Positions 1 through 15,645 of a DNA stretch of 64,000 nt are shown piece after piece. The stretch is taken from contig JAMLIM010000001.1 in the NCBI GenBank assembly GCA_023954175.1, positions 1 through 64,000 of the forward strand, read 5' to 3'. Source of the stretch: Rhizobacter sp. (GTDB lineage: Bacteria; Pseudomonadota; Gammaproteobacteria; Burkholderiales; Burkholderiaceae_C). The notes under the pieces are model-generated. The model did not search any database, was not told the origin of the DNA, and saw only the letters and a list, made by a program, of their open reading frames with translations. Position 1 is the stretch's first letter; each line of letters begins with the position of its first letter. The translations under genes and the position numbers were made by a program.

Positions 1-34
1 GAATGAGCCGGCCGCCTAGCCGGTGCCGATAGTC

Positions 35-1366
35 TCAGGCGCGCAGGCTGTCGGCAAGGCGCTCGGCGCAGGTTCGGGCCTGCACCGCGTCACGCGCCTC
101 GACCATCACGCGCAGCACCGGCTCGGTGCCCGAGGCGCGGATCAGCACCCTGCCGTCGACCCCGAGTTCGCGTTCGACCCGCTCCTGCTCTACCCGCAGC
201 GCGGGCTTGGCCGACCAGTCTTCACCGCGCGCGATGCGCACGTTGATCAGGGTCTGCGAGAAGAGCGTGACATCGGCGAGCAGTTCCGGCAGCGTGCGAC
301 CGCTGCGCCGCACCGCCATCAACACCTGAAGCGCGCTGATGATGCCGTCGCCCGTCGTGTGCTTGTCGAGTGCAAGCAGATGCCCGGAGCCTTCGCCCCC
401 GAGCGTCCAGCCGCGCGCATTGAGGTCCTCGAGCACGTAGCGATCGCCGACCTTGGCGCGCACCAGGGGCACGCCGCGCGCGCCCAGCGCCTGCTCGACG
501 CCCAGGTTCGTCATCAGCGTACCGACGGCGCCGGGCACGCTCTGGCCGCGCGCCAGGCGGTCTGCCACCATCACGTAGAGCAGTTCGTCGCCGTTGTAGA
601 GGCGGCCCGCCTCGTCCACCAGTTGCAGCCGGTCGGCGTCGCCATCGAGCGCGACGCCGTAGTCGGCGCGGTGGTCCTTCACCGACTGCAGCAGCGCCGT
701 GGGTGACGTGGCACCGAAGCCGGCGTTGATGTTGATGCCGTCGGGCGCGCAGCCGATCGCGACGACTTCGGCGCCGAGCTCGTGGAAGACGTCCGGTGCC
801 ACCTGATAGGCGGCGCCGTGGGCGGCATCGACGACGATGCGCAGGCCCTTCAGGGTCTGGTCGCTGCCGATCGTCGCCTTGCAGAACTCGATGTAGCGGC
901 CGCGCGCGTCCTCGAGCCGCCGCGCCTTGCCGAGGTCGGTCGAGCCGACCCATTGGGCGTCTTCGGCCAGCGCGTCCTCGACGCGATGCTCCCAGACGTC
1001 GGGCAGCTTCTCGCCGCTGGCCGAGAAGAACTTGATGCCGTTGTCTTCGAACGGGTTGTGCGATGCGCTGATGACGACGCCCAGATCGAGCCGCAGCGCG
1101 CGCGTGAGGTAGGCGACGCCGGGCGTCGGCAAGGGCCCGGTGAGCAGCACGTCGACACCGGCCGAAGCGAAACCGGCCTCGAGCGCGGATTCGATCATGT
1201 AGCCCGAGATGCGGGTGTCCTTGCCGATCAGCACCGTGGGGCGCTCGGTGTCGAGGCGCAGCACGCGGCCGACCGCATGGCCCAGGCGCAGCATGAAATC
1301 GGCGGTGATCGGGCTCTGGCCGACCGTGCCGCGAATGCCGTCGGTGCCGAAGTAGGTTCTTGTCAT
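35..1366 (-). CDS. glmM: phosphoglucosamine mutase
   Basis: This enzyme interconverts glucosamine-6-phosphate and glucosamine-1-phosphate in the cytoplasm, on the way to UDP-GlcNAc for peptidoglycan and lipopolysaccharide. The protein has 443 residues, the normal length. It opens with the family signature YFGTDGIRG, carries the phosphoserine loop ISASHNP (catalytic Ser near residue 102), the metal loop DGDADR near residue 240, and a C-terminal phosphate-binding RASGTEP. The ATG overlaps the folP stop by four bases (ATGA), so the two are translationally coupled, with folP upstream. The glmM-folP-ftsH order is common in proteobacteria. Identity is secure. Confidence 0.97.
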   Translation of the reverse strand: MTRTYFGTDGIRGTVGQSPITADFMLRLGHAVGRVLRLDTERPTVLIGKDTRISGYMIESALEAGFASAGVDVLLTGPLPTPGVAYLTRALRLDLGVVISASHNPFEDNGIKFFSASGEKLPDVWEHRVEDALAEDAQWVGSTDLGKARRLEDARGRYIEFCKATIGSDQTLKGLRIVVDAAHGAAYQVAPDVFHELGAEVVAIGCAPDGININAGFGATSPTALLQSVKDHRADYGVALDGDADRLQLVDEAGRLYNGDELLYVMVADRLARGQSVPGAVGTLMTNLGVEQALGARGVPLVRAKVGDRYVLEDLNARGWTLGGEGSGHLLALDKHTTGDGIISALQVLMAVRRSGRTLPELLADVTLFSQTLINVRIARGEDWSAKPALRVEQERVERELGVDGRVLIRASGTEPVLRVMVEARDAVQARTCAERLADSLRA

Positions 1367-2232
1367 GGATAGGGAGGCGGCTCGTGCACCGCGTCGGTGG
1401 ATGCGTCATTGTCGCGCGCCGCACGCCATACCTCGAGCGCATCGACCGTCTCTGCGACATCGTGCACACGAACGATGGCGGCGCCGTTGTCGACGGCGGC
1501 GAGCGCGGCGGCAATGCTGGCCGCCAGCCGATCGCCGACCGCCTTGCCGGTGAGCACACCGAGCGTCGATTTTCTCGACCAGCCGACCAGCAGCGGATAG
1601 CCCGGCGCGAGCAGTTCGCGCTGGCGCCGCAGCAGTTCGAGGTTGTGCCCGGCAAGCTTGCCGAAGCCGATGCCCGGATCCAGCACGATGCGCCGTGCGT
1701 CGACGGCGCGGTCTCGCAGCGCCTTCGCGCGCGCGGCGAGAAACGCGGTGACTTCGGCGACGACGTCGCCGTATCGAACGTCGCCCTGCATGCTGCCCGG
1801 AACGCCCCGCATGTGCATCAGGCACACGCCGCAGGTGGGATGGCTGGCGACGGCGTCGAGGGCGCCCGGCGCCTGCAAGGCCAGGATGTCGTTGACGATG
1901 TCGGCGCCGAGTGCCAGGGCCGCGCGCATCACTTCGGGTTTGCAGGTGTCGACCGAGACCGGTACACCGAGCGTCAGCGCGCCGCGCAGCACCGGCAGCA
2001 CGCGCGCCAGTTCGTCCGCCACGGAGACGGGCAAGGCGCCCGGACGGCTCGACTCACCCCCGATGTCGAGGATGTCGGCGCCCTCGCGCACCAGGCGTTC
2101 GCAATGCGCGAGGGCTTGCGTGGCCGTCGCATGCGCACCGCCGTCGGCGAACGAGTCGGGCGTCACGTTGACGATGCCCATCACGCGCGGACGCGCGAGA
2201 TCGATCGCGTGGCGTGTGGTCTGCCAGATCAT
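1363..2232 (-). CDS. folP: dihydropteroate synthase
   Basis: Condenses 6-hydroxymethyl-dihydropterin pyrophosphate with p-aminobenzoate to give dihydropteroate in folate synthesis. The 289-residue protein has the pterin-binding signature [14 protein letters not shown] near residue 20, the [11 protein letters not shown] stretch, a [10 protein letters not shown] strand, and the conserved LDPGIGFGK and GWSRKS segments that hold the substrates. It lies between ftsH (upstream) and glmM (downstream, 4-base overlap). Identity is secure. Confidence 0.97.
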   Translation of the reverse strand: MIWQTTRHAIDLARPRVMGIVNVTPDSFADGGAHATATQALAHCERLVREGADILDIGGESSRPGALPVSVADELARVLPVLRGALTLGVPVSVDTCKPEVMRAALALGADIVNDILALQAPGALDAVASHPTCGVCLMHMRGVPGSMQGDVRYGDVVAEVTAFLAARAKALRDRAVDARRIVLDPGIGFGKLAGHNLELLRRQRELLAPGYPLLVGWSRKSTLGVLTGKAVGDRLAASIAAALAAVDNGAAIVRVHDVAETVDALEVWRAARDNDASTDAVHEPPPYP

Positions 2233-2264
2233 GGGCCGTGCGCTTCAGCAATGCGGGCCGCAAA

Positions 2265-2290
2265 GCAGAGCGGGGCCGAAGCCCCGCTGC
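2265..2290 (-). terminator. rho-independent-type hairpin after ftsH
   Basis: Between the ftsH stop and the folP start there is a strong G+C hairpin. Arms GCGGGGC and GCCCCGC pair around a four-base loop, extended by GCAG/CTGC across a one-base bulge. On the minus strand the stem is followed by a short T run (TTTG). The weak T tract makes it an attenuator-like or stabilising hairpin at least as much as a full terminator. Confidence 0.5.
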
Positions 2291-2309
2291 ATGCCGCGAG
2301 CGGCGGAAC

Positions 2310-4208
<1,899 letters not shown>

Positions 4209-4356
4209 CGCGGCTCCTTCCTGCCTACGAACACCGGGCGCACATGAAGGCACGCCGTATCCACGGTATCTGGGGACGATTCTAGTCGAGTCAAGCTGTG
4301 CAGCCCTCCCATTGCGGCAGTGGCAAGGCGCGTGCCGGCCGAGGTCTGCAGGACTC

Positions 4357-5040
4357 TCATCGAGGGGTATCGACCGGACGCCCCGTTCGCTTGAGACCCC
4401 TGCCGACGAGGAAGGTTTCAGCCGATTTGTCGCGCGAGGCCTTCGGCTTGATCGGTTTGACCAGCTTGAAGGTCTGCTTCAGGCGCTCGACGATCTGGCT
4501 GTACCCGCTGCCGTGAAAGGCCTTGCAGACGAGGGCGCCCTGCGCGACGAGGTGTTGTTCGGCGAACTCGACCGCGAGTTCCACCAGATGCGCCATCCGC
4601 GCCGCGTCCGAGCTCGCGATGCCCGACAGGTTGGGCGCCATGTCGGAGACGATCAGATCGACCGCGCGCCCGCCGAGCCGGTCTTCGAGCTGCCGCACGA
4701 CGGCCTCGTCGTGAAAATCGCCCTGGATGAAGTCCACGCCCTCGATCGGCTCGAAGTCGAGCAGGTCGAGCGCGATGATGACGCCGTTCTGTGCGCCGGC
4801 GGCCGCGCCCTTCGGCGCGAACCTGCGCCGCAGATACTGGCTCCACGCGCCCGGCGCGGCGCCGAGATCGACGACGAGCTGCCCCGGGCGGACCAGACCC
4901 AGCGTCTCGTCGATCTCCTTGAGCTTGTAGGCGGCGCGCGCGCGGTAGCCTTCCTTTTGCGCCAGCTTGACGTAGGGATCGTTGAGGTGGTCGTTCAACC
5001 ACGCCTTGTTGAGCTTCTTGCCTTTGGACTTGGCCTTCAT
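4357..5040 (-). CDS. rlmE: 23S rRNA 2'-O-ribose (U2552) methyltransferase
   Basis: Methylates the 2'-OH of U2552 in the A loop of 23S rRNA during late 50S assembly. The 227-residue protein contains the SAM-binding motif [13 protein letters not shown], the catalytic region SDMAPNLSG, and the [12 protein letters not shown] segment with the conserved lysine of the K-D-K-E tetrad. The start ATG ([11 protein letters not shown]) has a GAGG purine stretch upstream; a longer open frame exists but its N terminus has no family resemblance. It lies upstream of ftsH and is divergent from yhbY with only 33 bp between, a conserved arrangement. Confidence 0.96.
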   Translation of the reverse strand: MKAKSKGKKLNKAWLNDHLNDPYVKLAQKEGYRARAAYKLKEIDETLGLVRPGQLVVDLGAAPGAWSQYLRRRFAPKGAAAGAQNGVIIALDLLDFEPIEGVDFIQGDFHDEAVVRQLEDRLGGRAVDLIVSDMAPNLSGIASSDAARMAHLVELAVEFAEQHLVAQGALVCKAFHGSGYSQIVERLKQTFKLVKPIKPKASRDKSAETFLVGRGLKRTGRPVDTPR

Positions 5041-5073
5041 CCGCACACCTCGCGCTGCCACGATAATCGACGG

Positions 5074-5550
5074 ATGACCGCGATCGAACTCCGCCCCGCG
5101 CAGCGCAAGGACCAGCGCGCGCTTGCCCACCACCTCGACCCGGTCGCCATGATCGGCGGCGACGGCCTGACGCCTGCCGTCGTGCGCGAGATCGACCATG
5201 CGCTCAGCGCCCATGGCCTGATCAAGGTGCGCGTGCTGTCGGACGACCGCGCTGCGCGCGAGGCGATGCTCGCCCAACTCGCCGACGAGCTCGGCGCCGC
5301 GCCCATCCAGCACATCGGCAAGTTGCTCGTGCTGTGGCGGCCGATGCCGCCGAAGGAGAAGCTGCCGCGCGAAGACCGCGGCGCAGGCCCGAAAGTGGTC
5401 AAGGTGCTCAAGTTCTCCAAGAGTGGCAATCACCGACCGCAGGTGAAGAAGATCAAGGTGCTGGGCAACCAGCGCGTCGCCGCCGGCGGCGAGCTCAAGC
5501 GTGCCCGCAAGCGCGTGACGACGAGCCCGAAGAAAGCCGCATCGCGATAA
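5074..5550 (+). CDS. yhbY: YhbY-type RNA-binding (CRM domain) protein
   Basis: CRM-domain protein that associates with pre-50S ribosomal subunits. The first about 95 residues match the YhbY fold: an [31 protein letters not shown] start, an [13 protein letters not shown] helix-strand, and [12 protein letters not shown] near the end. The total of 158 residues exceeds the roughly 97 typical of the compact enterobacterial form; the extra C terminus is very basic (lysine-rich, ending [12 protein letters not shown]) and probably binds RNA. The ATG at 5074 is within the promoter-sized gap divergent from rlmE. Confidence 0.9.
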   Translation: MTAIELRPAQRKDQRALAHHLDPVAMIGGDGLTPAVVREIDHALSAHGLIKVRVLSDDRAAREAMLAQLADELGAAPIQHIGKLLVLWRPMPPKEKLPREDRGAGPKVVKVLKFSKSGNHRPQVKKIKVLGNQRVAAGGELKRARKRVTTSPKKAASR

Positions 5551-5565
5551 GGATTTTGGCCGCCT

Positions 5566-6075
5566 TCAGCGCGGCCCCAGACGCCATGCAAGCGCCAGGA
5601 CCAGCAGCGTCTTGAGGCCGAAGAACGCGACCGAGACGGCGTGCAGCGTGCCGAAGCCGACGCCGCCCTGCCCCGCTCGCGCGGCCTCCATCATCGGCTG
5701 CAGCGCGAAGTAGCCCGCCACGGTGCAGAACAGGGCGCCGAAGACGAGCAGCACGTCCCCGCTCATGACCGACCCCCGGCCCAGTGCCGCGACGCTGCGC
5801 GCCTGCCGGCGAACGATGAGATAGAGGACGACGGCGAAGCCGACGCTCGCGTTCGCCTCGTAGGCGAGCACCCGGCTCGCGACCTTGCCCGCTTCGGGCG
5901 CCACCAGCACGGCAAACGGCGCCCGCGTCGCGATCGCCGCAACGCAGACCAGCATCCCTGCCCAGAGTCCCGCCAGCAGGCAGCCGGCGCGGTCTTGCCA
6001 GCGCGTCGGCCGCGCCGTGTCCGACGCCGCCTCAGATATAGCGGACCTCGACGATCTCGTAGCGCCTGACGCCAC
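5566..6075 (-). CDS. DUF4149 membrane protein
   Basis: Small integral membrane protein of unknown function, of the DUF4149 type commonly found beside greA in Betaproteobacteria. Four hydrophobic segments are visible, beginning with [19 protein letters not shown] and ending with [17 protein letters not shown]. The frame opens at an ATG 44 bases inside greA; no better ATG, GTG or TTG is seen nearer, so the start is uncertain and the true N terminus may be shorter. It is read downstream of greA on the same strand and likely shares its transcript. Confidence 0.75.
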   Translation of the reverse strand: MASGATRSSRSAISEAASDTARPTRWQDRAGCLLAGLWAGMLVCVAAIATRAPFAVLVAPEAGKVASRVLAYEANASVGFAVVLYLIVRRQARSVAALGRGSVMSGDVLLVFGALFCTVAGYFALQPMMEAARAGQGGVGFGTLHAVSVAFFGLKTLLVLALAWRLGPR

Positions 6076-6508
6076 CCGGCGCCTGCACGTCGGCGACGTC
6101 GCCGGCGGCGCGGCCGATCATCGCGCGCGCGATCGGCGAGCTGATCGAGATCAGGCCCTGCTTCAGGTCCGCCTCGTCGTCGCCGACGATCTGGTAGGTC
6201 ACCTTCGCGCCACTGTCTTCATCCTCGAGATCGACCGTCGCGCCGAACACCACGCGGCCGTCGGCGTTCAGGTTGGCCGGATCGATGATCTGCGCTGCCG
6301 CGAGCTTGCTTTCGATCTCGAGGATCCGCCCTTCGACGTGCCCCTGCTTGTCCTTGGCCGCCTCGTACTCGGCGTTTTCGGACAGATCCCCGTGCGAGCG
6401 CGCCTCGGCGATCGCTGCGATCACCGCGTGGCGTTCGACGGACTTCAGCTGGTGCAGCTCCTGCTTGAGCTTTTCCGCGCCGCGCAGCGTGAGGGGAATC
6501 GTGGCCAT
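6032..6508 (-). CDS. greA: transcription elongation factor GreA
   Basis: Secondary-channel factor that stimulates cleavage of backtracked RNA by RNA polymerase. At 158 residues it has the family's normal size. The N-terminal coiled coil carries the basic [20 protein letters not shown] stretch and the acidic tip [15 protein letters not shown]; the C-terminal domain contains the FKBP-like [19 protein letters not shown] segment. The ATG at 6508 gives the standard MATIPLT start. It lies downstream of carB, an arrangement (carAB-greA) widely conserved in proteobacteria. Confidence 0.97.
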   Translation of the reverse strand: MATIPLTLRGAEKLKQELHQLKSVERHAVIAAIAEARSHGDLSENAEYEAAKDKQGHVEGRILEIESKLAAAQIIDPANLNADGRVVFGATVDLEDEDSGAKVTYQIVGDDEADLKQGLISISSPIARAMIGRAAGDVADVQAPGGVRRYEIVEVRYI

Positions 6509-6659
6509 GACAAGATCGAATGAAGTAAGAGGATTGAAACAGGAGAAGCCAGGTGAGTGGCGCCGCGCGCCGGTCGGCAGGCGCCGCACGCGAGCACCAA
6601 TGTCAAACCGCCGCCCACTCCCGAACGACGAGAGCTTTGGCGGCGGTGAGGTGCCAAGT

Positions 6660-9927
<3,268 letters not shown>

Positions 9928-9944
<17 letters not shown>

Positions 9945-11133
9945 GGTGCTTCTCGGGTTGCGCAGCGCGGATCAGGTCGATGAACCGGTCGAAGAGGTAG
10001 CCGATGTCGTGCGGGCCCGGCGAGGCTTCCGGATGCCCCTGGAAGCCGAACGCCGGACGGTCGGTGCGCGCCATCCCCTGCAGGGTGCCGTCGAACAGGC
10101 TCACGTGGGTCGGGCGCAAGCTGGCCGGCAGGCTCGCCTCGTCGACCGCGAAGCCGTGGTTCTGGCTCGTGATCGAGACACGTCCCGAATCGAGGTCCTT
10201 CACCGGATGATTGGCGCCGTGGTGGCCGAACTTCATCTTGAAGGTGCGCGCGCCCGACGCGAGCGCCATGAACTGGTGACCGAGGCAGATGCCGAAGGTC
10301 GGGATGCCGCGCTCGATCAGCGTGCGGGTGGCCGCGATCGCGTAGTCGCACGGTTCGGGGTCACCCGGGCCGTTGGAGAGGAAGATGCCGTCCGGTGCAA
10401 GCGCGATGACTTCCGCCGCCGGGGTCTGCGCCGGCACCACCGTCAGGCGGCAGCCGCGGCTCGCGAGCATGCGCAGGATGTTGCGCTTGACGCCGAAGTC
10501 GTAGGCCACGACGTGAAAGCGGGGCGCCGTCTGCTGGCCGAAACCCGGGGCTGCACCGCGGTCGAGGGACCATTCGGTCTGCGCCCATTCGTAGCGCTCG
10601 TGCGTGCTGACGACGCGCGCCAGGTCGAGGCCGGTCATGCTCGGCGCCGAACGTGCGCTGGCGATCGCGGCCTCGCGGTGCGACGCCGTCAGCGCCTCGC
10701 CCGCGCGCAGCGCGAGGATGCAGCCGTTTTGCGCCCCGCCCGTGCGCAGGATGCGCGTCAGGCGCCGGGTGTCGATCTCGGCGATCGCCACCGTGCCCCG
10801 CTCGGCCAGGTACGCGGCGAGGGTCTGCGTGCTGCGAAAGTTCGACGCCCGCAGCGGCAGGTCGCGCACGATCAGGCCGGCGGCCTGGATGCGGTCGGAC
10901 TCTTCGTCCTCCGGGTTGACGCCCGTGTTGCCGATGTGCGGATAGGTCAGCGTGACGATCTGACGGCAGTAGCTCGGGTCGGTCAGGATCTCCTGATAGC
11001 CCGTCATCGAGGTGTTGAAGACCACTTCGCCGACCGTCTGGCCCGCCGCGCCGATCGAGACGCCCTCGAAAACGGTGCCGTCGGCAAGTGCGAGCAGGGC
11101 AGGAACTTGCAAGGGCAGCAGTGGCGGCGGCAC
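9928..11133 (-). CDS. carA: carbamoyl-phosphate synthase small (glutaminase) subunit
   Basis: Class I glutamine amidotransferase that feeds ammonia to CarB. The N-terminal domain begins [15 protein letters not shown], and the catalytic Cys sits in [15 protein letters not shown] with the His-Glu pair in [12 protein letters not shown] chose the GTG at 11133 because GGAG lies at a good distance upstream (protein about 401 residues). The open frame continues further but the extra N terminus is arginine-rich and unlike CarA; a start a few codons further downstream is also possible. First gene of carAB; a TACAAT hexamer lies about 150 bp upstream. Confidence 0.95.
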
Positions 11134-11443
11134 GCTTTTCTCCGAACTTGTGCGCGCCCGGCGCTGCAGGGAGCGCACGAAACCGGAAAGGGGGACTGGC
11201 CGGGTTTCGCCGGAGCCCGGACCGCCGTCGGCGTCGAGCGGCGTGCGGGCCGCCAGGCGGCGGTGAATGGGGGTCAACCGCGAAATTGTAGCCGAGCGCG
11301 GCCCTGCCGCCCGGCGCCAACGGGCGTTCGTCAAGGGGCGCCCCGTGGCGCTCGAGGCCCGGATTCTCGCGAAAACGGCCAGGGAACTACAATGGGCCCG
11401 GCAGGATCACACCCTGCGTAATTTCCCCCACTCTGGAGGCTTC
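11134..11443. promoter_or_regulatory. divergent carA / bax1-like intergenic region
   Basis: This 310-bp stretch separates carA (minus) from the Bax inhibitor-1 gene (plus). It holds a -10-like TACAAT on each strand: minus strand at 11290-11285 for carA, and plus strand at 11388-11393, 51 bases before the plus-strand ATG. I found no convincing -35 boxes and no clear PyrR- or ArgR-type operator. Long open frames that cross it are composition shadows. Confidence 0.35.
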
Positions 11444-12142
11444 ATGAATCAAACCCTGCAACCTGTCTACGCCGGCCGTACCGGCAGCGCCGACGTCGTT
11501 GCTCAGCGCAACCGCGTGCTGCGCAACACCTACTGGCTGCTGGCGCTGTCGATGATCCCGACCGTGCTCGGCGCCTGGATCGGCGTCGCCACCGGCATTT
11601 CCGCCGCGATGTCGCCCGGCATCAGCCTGGTGGTGTTCCTGGTCGGTGCGTTCGGTCTGATGTTCGCGATCGAGAAGACGAAGAACTCGGCGGCCGGCGT
11701 TCCGGTGCTGCTCGCCTTCACGTTCTTCATGGGGCTGATGCTGTCGCGCCTGATCGGTGCGGTGCTCGGGCTTGCCAACGGCACCGGTCTGATCATGACC
11801 GCATTTGCCGGTACCGGCGTCGTGTTCTTCGGCATGGCGACGCTGTCGACCGTGATCAAGCGCGACCTCAGCAACATGGGCAAGTGGCTCTTCATCGGCG
11901 TCATCATGCTGCTGGTGGCGGGCATCGCGAACGTGTTCATCCAGTCGGGCCCGCTGATGATCACCGTGGCCGTGCTGGCGATCGGCATCTTCTCGCTGTT
12001 CATCCTGCACGACCTGAAGCGCGTGCGCGACGGCGAAGAGACGAACTACATCACCGCGACGCTCGGCGTCTACCTGAGCCTGTTCAACGTGTTCCAGTCG
12101 CTCCTCGCGCTGCTGGGCATCTTCGGTGGCAGCAGCGACTGA
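11444..12142 (+). CDS. Bax inhibitor-1 / YccA family membrane protein
   Basis: Seven-helix inner-membrane protein of the Bax inhibitor-1/YccA group; the E. coli relative YccA modulates FtsH activity. The 232-residue protein has seven hydrophobic segments starting at TYWLLALSMIPTVLGAWIGV and the family's C-terminal signature FILHDLKRVRDGEETNYITA, containing the conserved acidic residue pair. The ATG follows TGGAGG at a good distance. The gene stands alone and is closed by a strong hairpin. The presence of ftsH in the same window is suggestive but the genes are not linked in an operon. Confidence 0.9.
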   Translation: MNQTLQPVYAGRTGSADVVAQRNRVLRNTYWLLALSMIPTVLGAWIGVATGISAAMSPGISLVVFLVGAFGLMFAIEKTKNSAAGVPVLLAFTFFMGLMLSRLIGAVLGLANGTGLIMTAFAGTGVVFFGMATLSTVIKRDLSNMGKWLFIGVIMLLVAGIANVFIQSGPLMITVAVLAIGIFSLFILHDLKRVRDGEETNYITATLGVYLSLFNVFQSLLALLGIFGGSSD

Positions 12143-12162
12143 AGTCGATCCACGCTCTTCGG

Positions 12163-12186
12163 AAACGGGGCCTTCGGGCCCCGTTT
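12163..12186 (+). terminator. intrinsic terminator after bax1-like gene
   Basis: A perfect 10-bp stem (AAACGGGGCC / GGCCCCGTTT) closed by the stable TTCG tetraloop begins 20 bases after the stop codon. The A/T ends of the stem supply the U tract on either strand, so it could also end transcription of the convergent rlmD gene. Confidence 0.85.
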
Positions 12187-12227
12187 GCATTGACGGCGCC
12201 GGTTTGCCGATCCGCCCGGACGCGCCG

Positions 12228-13640
12228 TCAGCCCACGCCGGCGTGATCCGGTGGCGCCCGATCGAAGACGGCGATGCTCTCCACATGCGCCGTATGCGGG
12301 AACATGTTGACGACGCCCGCAGCGGCGCAGCGATAGCCCGCCTCATGCACGAGCAGCCCCGCGTCGCGCGCCAGGGTCGCCGGGTTGCAACTGACGTAGA
12401 CGATGCGGCGCGGCGGCACCCAGCCCGGCGCCTGCGCGGGGTCGGCATGCAACTCCGCAAGCGCCTTGACGAGCGCGAAGGCGCCTTCGCGCGGCGGATC
12501 GACAAGCCATTTGTCGGCCGCGCCATCGCGGGCGAGGACCTGCGGCGTCATCTCGAACAGATTGCGCGCGACGAACCGGACGCGCCGGCCGAGGCCGGGA
12601 TGCGCCGCTTCGTTCAGTTCGGCATTGCGGCGCGAGCGCGCGACGAGTGTCTCGCTGCCCTCGACGCCGAGCACCTCGCGCGCGCGCGTCGCGATCGGCA
12701 GCGTGAAGTTGCCGAGGCCGCAGAACCAGTCGATCACCCGTTCGTCGGACCGGGCATCGAGCAGGCGCAGCGCGCGCCCGACCAGCACCTCGTTGATGCG
12801 CGGGTTGACCTGCGTGAAGTCGGTCGGCGCAAAGGGCATCGTCAGGTCGAACTCGGGCAAGGCATAGGCCAGGTGCGGTCCTTCGGCGTCGGCGTCGGCG
12901 CTGTCGGGGAGCAGCGTGACGCTGTCCGGGCCCTTCGCTTGCAGCCACCATTGAACGCCGTGTTCACGCGCGAACGCGCGCAGGCGTGACAGATCGGCCT
13001 CGACCAGCGGCTCGAGGTGACGCAGCACGAGTGCGGTCACCTCGTCACCGGCGGCAAGTTCGATCTGCGGCAGGCGATCGCGCTGCGCCATCGAGAAGAT
13101 CAAGTCGCGCAGCGGCACCAGCAGTGCGCTCACGTGCGGCGGCAACACCGCGCAGCTCGTCATGTCCGCCACATAGCTCGACTTGCGCTCGTGAAAGCCG
13201 ACCAGCACGGCGCCCTTCTTGTGGACGTGGCGCACCGAGAGCCGGGCGCGAAAGCGATAGCCGGTGCTCGGCCCCTCGATCGGGCGCAGCATGCGGTCGG
13301 TCCGCAGCTTGGCCAGATGCCACAGGCTGTCTTCGAGCACACGCTGCTTGACGGCCACCTGCGCCGAAGGGTGCAGATGCTGCACCTTGCAGCCGCCGCA
13401 CGCGCCCGCATGAAGGCCGAAGTGCGGGCACACAGGGCGCACGCGCTGCGCGCTCTCGCGCCGCAGCGCGATCATCGTCGCCTGCTCCCAGTTGTTCTTG
13501 CTGCGCGAGACCTGTACCCGCACCTCTTCGCCCGGCAGCGCCCCGTCGATGAAGACCACCTTGCCCTGCGCATTGCGCGCCACGCCGCGCCCTTCGAGAT
13601 CGAGCGATTCGACCGTCAGCCATTCGTCCTTGTCCGTCAT
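12228..13640 (-). CDS. rlmD: 23S rRNA (uracil-1939-C5) methyltransferase
   Basis: SAM-dependent RNA methyltransferase with an N-terminal TRAM domain and a 4Fe-4S cluster. In the 470-residue protein the cluster cysteines are seen in the VCPHFG...ACGGCKVQH region near residue 80, the SAM-binding loop in [14 protein letters not shown], and the catalytic cysteine in [12 protein letters not shown] near the C terminus. The ATG at 13640 ([19 protein letters not shown]) is the TRAM start; the longer frame upstream is arginine-rich and not family-like. Single gene, convergent with the bax1-like gene. Confidence 0.94.
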   Translation of the reverse strand: MTDKDEWLTVESLDLEGRGVARNAQGKVVFIDGALPGEEVRVQVSRSKNNWEQATMIALRRESAQRVRPVCPHFGLHAGACGGCKVQHLHPSAQVAVKQRVLEDSLWHLAKLRTDRMLRPIEGPSTGYRFRARLSVRHVHKKGAVLVGFHERKSSYVADMTSCAVLPPHVSALLVPLRDLIFSMAQRDRLPQIELAAGDEVTALVLRHLEPLVEADLSRLRAFAREHGVQWWLQAKGPDSVTLLPDSADADAEGPHLAYALPEFDLTMPFAPTDFTQVNPRINEVLVGRALRLLDARSDERVIDWFCGLGNFTLPIATRAREVLGVEGSETLVARSRRNAELNEAAHPGLGRRVRFVARNLFEMTPQVLARDGAADKWLVDPPREGAFALVKALAELHADPAQAPGWVPPRRIVYVSCNPATLARDAGLLVHEAGYRCAAAGVVNMFPHTAHVESIAVFDRAPPDHAGVG

Positions 13641-13737
13641 GGGGCGGATTATCCGGGGCGCGTGCGGTGGCCGGATTTCGGCGGCGGCCGGTCGCTCATG
13701 CACAATCGGTGCCCGCCGCTCGTCAACGCCAGGCCAG

Positions 13738-14094
13738 ATGAAAACAGTCGCCCTCCTCGTCGCCGTCTTCGGCCTGCTGTTCGCCGGCACGGCGCCGGCC
13801 CAGATCCTGAGCGAAGTGGCGGCGTCGCCGATCTCGCGCTTCAACGCAGCCGACAACCGGCTGCTGCTGGGCGCGATCGACAAGGCCTTGAGCGAGAACG
13901 CCAACGGCGTCGAGCTCGCCTGGAAGAGCGAGCAGACACCGGCGCGCGGCAGCGTCACGCCGCAGCGCAGCTTCGATGCCGACGGCATGCAATGCCGCGA
14001 CGTGCTGATCGCCAACGAGTACCGCTCGCGCAAGGCACAAGGCGTGCACACCTTCTGCCGCGACGCTGCGGGCGCCTGGAAGCTGCGCTCCTGA
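13738..14094 (+). CDS. exported RT0821/Lpp0805-type surface protein
   Basis: A 118-residue protein with a clear signal peptide ([21 protein letters not shown], cleavage after APA-Q) and one mature domain of the RT0821/Lpp0805 surface-antigen type: a segment around residues 80-117 with [13 protein letters not shown] and [14 protein letters not shown], two cysteines that could form a disulfide. The function of the domain is unknown. It precedes the AI-2E transporter gene by 40 bp. Confidence 0.7.
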   Translation: MKTVALLVAVFGLLFAGTAPAQILSEVAASPISRFNAADNRLLLGAIDKALSENANGVELAWKSEQTPARGSVTPQRSFDADGMQCRDVLIANEYRSRKAQGVHTFCRDAAGAWKLRS

Positions 14095-14134
14095 GCGCGC
14101 GGCACTTCGCATCGACCGTCCACCATTGAATCGC

Positions 14135-15220
14135 ATGCAGCCCGTGCAAAAGCCCCAAGGCGACCTGGTACGCACGACGCTCGGCGTGCTGGCCATCGGC
14201 GCGCTCATCATCACGTCGTTGTGGATCCTGCGGCCCTTCCTGGCCGCGACGATCTGGGCAACGATGATCGTCGTCGCCACCTGGCCCCTGCTGCTGTGGT
14301 TCCAGGCGCGGTTGTGGGGTCGGCGTGTCCTGGCGGTGGCGGTGATGACGTTGCTTTTGCTGCTTCTCTTCGTCGCGCCGCTGATGCTCGCGATCGGGAC
14401 GATCGTGCAGCACTCGGCAGCGATCGTCGGCGCGGCGAAGACGCTCATCAACTTCCGGCTGCCGGCGCCGCCGGACTGGTTGGGCGGCCTGCCCTTCGTC
14501 GGCGAGATGGCGGTCAGCGCCTGGGACCAGCTTGCCTCGGCCCGGCCGCAGGATCTGATCGCACAGATCACGCCCTACGCCGATGACATCGCCAAGTGGT
14601 CGGTCTCGCAGGCCGGCAGCCTTGGCGTCCTCTTCGTCCAGTTCCTGCTGATCGTCGCGCTCGCCGCGCTGATGTATGCGAGTGGCGAAACCGCGGCCCG
14701 GGCGGTGCGCCAGTTCGGCGAACGCCTCGCCGGCAAGTACGGGGTGATCGCCGTCACCCTCGGGGGCCAGGCGATCCGCGGTGTCGCGCTCGGCGTCGGC
14801 GTCACGGCGGTGATTCAATCCGGCATCGGCGGCATCGGGCTGGCGCTCGCGGGCGTGCCGCTTGCCGGACCGCTCACGGCGCTGATGCTGATGCTGTGCA
14901 TCGCCCAGCTCGGCCCGGGCCTGGTGCTGGTTCCGGCCATCGCCTGGGTCTACTGGACGGGCGACACCCTGTGGGGCACGGTGCTCCTCGCGCTCGGGAC
15001 CGTCGCGATGACGATCGACAACTTCGTGCGGCCGGTGCTCATCCGGCGCGGCGCGGACCTGCCCCTGCTGCTCATCTTTGCCGGCGTGATCGGTGGCCTG
15101 CTCGCCTTCGGCCTGGTCGGCATCTTCGTCGGGCCGGTCGTGCTCGCGGTCGCCTACACCCTGGTCGGCGCCTGGATCGCAGACGCCGGCGCCCTTGCGG
15201 CCGGCGACGCCGAGCGTTGA
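14135..15220 (+). CDS. AI-2E family transporter (PerM-type membrane protein)
   Basis: Polytopic inner-membrane protein of the AI-2 exporter/PerM family; substrates of individual members range from autoinducer-2 to ions and are rarely known. The 361-residue protein has about eight membrane segments, with the pair [20 protein letters not shown] / [16 protein letters not shown] at the start, a central soluble region, and the conserved [13 protein letters not shown] near the C terminus. I chose ATG 14135; a TTG three codons earlier is possible. Likely cotranscribed with the preceding exported protein. Confidence 0.82.
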   Translation: MQPVQKPQGDLVRTTLGVLAIGALIITSLWILRPFLAATIWATMIVVATWPLLLWFQARLWGRRVLAVAVMTLLLLLLFVAPLMLAIGTIVQHSAAIVGAAKTLINFRLPAPPDWLGGLPFVGEMAVSAWDQLASARPQDLIAQITPYADDIAKWSVSQAGSLGVLFVQFLLIVALAALMYASGETAARAVRQFGERLAGKYGVIAVTLGGQAIRGVALGVGVTAVIQSGIGGIGLALAGVPLAGPLTALMLMLCIAQLGPGLVLVPAIAWVYWTGDTLWGTVLLALGTVAMTIDNFVRPVLIRRGADLPLLLIFAGVIGGLLAFGLVGIFVGPVVLAVAYTLVGAWIADAGALAAGDAER

Positions 15221-15267
15221 ACGCCCCGCCTGCGCCATCTTGACTTCACCTCGGCGCACTGCAAGCA

Positions 15268-15585
15268 TTGCGCGTCACCGACGCCTTCGTTGAGCCCACC
15301 GAGATGTCGCACCAGCTGATCGTTCTGCCCGATGACACGGCCAGACCGCTGATCGAAGCGATTGCGGGGGCGACGAAGTCGCTCAACATCCGCATGTTCC
15401 TGTTCACCGACACGACGCTGCTCGATGCGGTGATCGCCGCGCACCAGCGGGGCGTCAAGGTGCGCGTGATGCTCAACCCGGCGCGCCGCAGCGGCGAGTC
15501 GGAGAACGAGGAGTCGCGCAAGGCGCTCGTCGATGCGGGCGTCGAGGTGCGCGACAGCAATCCCGCGTTCGCGCTGACGCATCAT
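15268..15585 (+). pseudogene. phospholipase D-like protein, 5' fragment cut by IS630-type insertion
   Basis: The first about 105 residues of a PLD-superfamily protein are readable: LPLIEAI-type helix, KSLNIRMFLFTDTTLLDAVIAAHQRGVKVRVMLNP, then VDAGVEVRDSNPAFALTHH, where the first H-x-K-x4-D motif should begin. The frame runs into the terminal repeat of the insertion at the first His of the motif, so no catalytic motif is complete. The sequence on the other side of the element does not continue a PLD domain, so more than a simple insertion happened. The start codon is uncertain; an in-frame ATG lies at 15304. Confidence 0.75.
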
Positions 15586-15645
15586 ACCAACTCGCGTTCA
15601 ATAGATTAGATATGATGTCACTCCACGCAACTCCAGGAGGCGTGG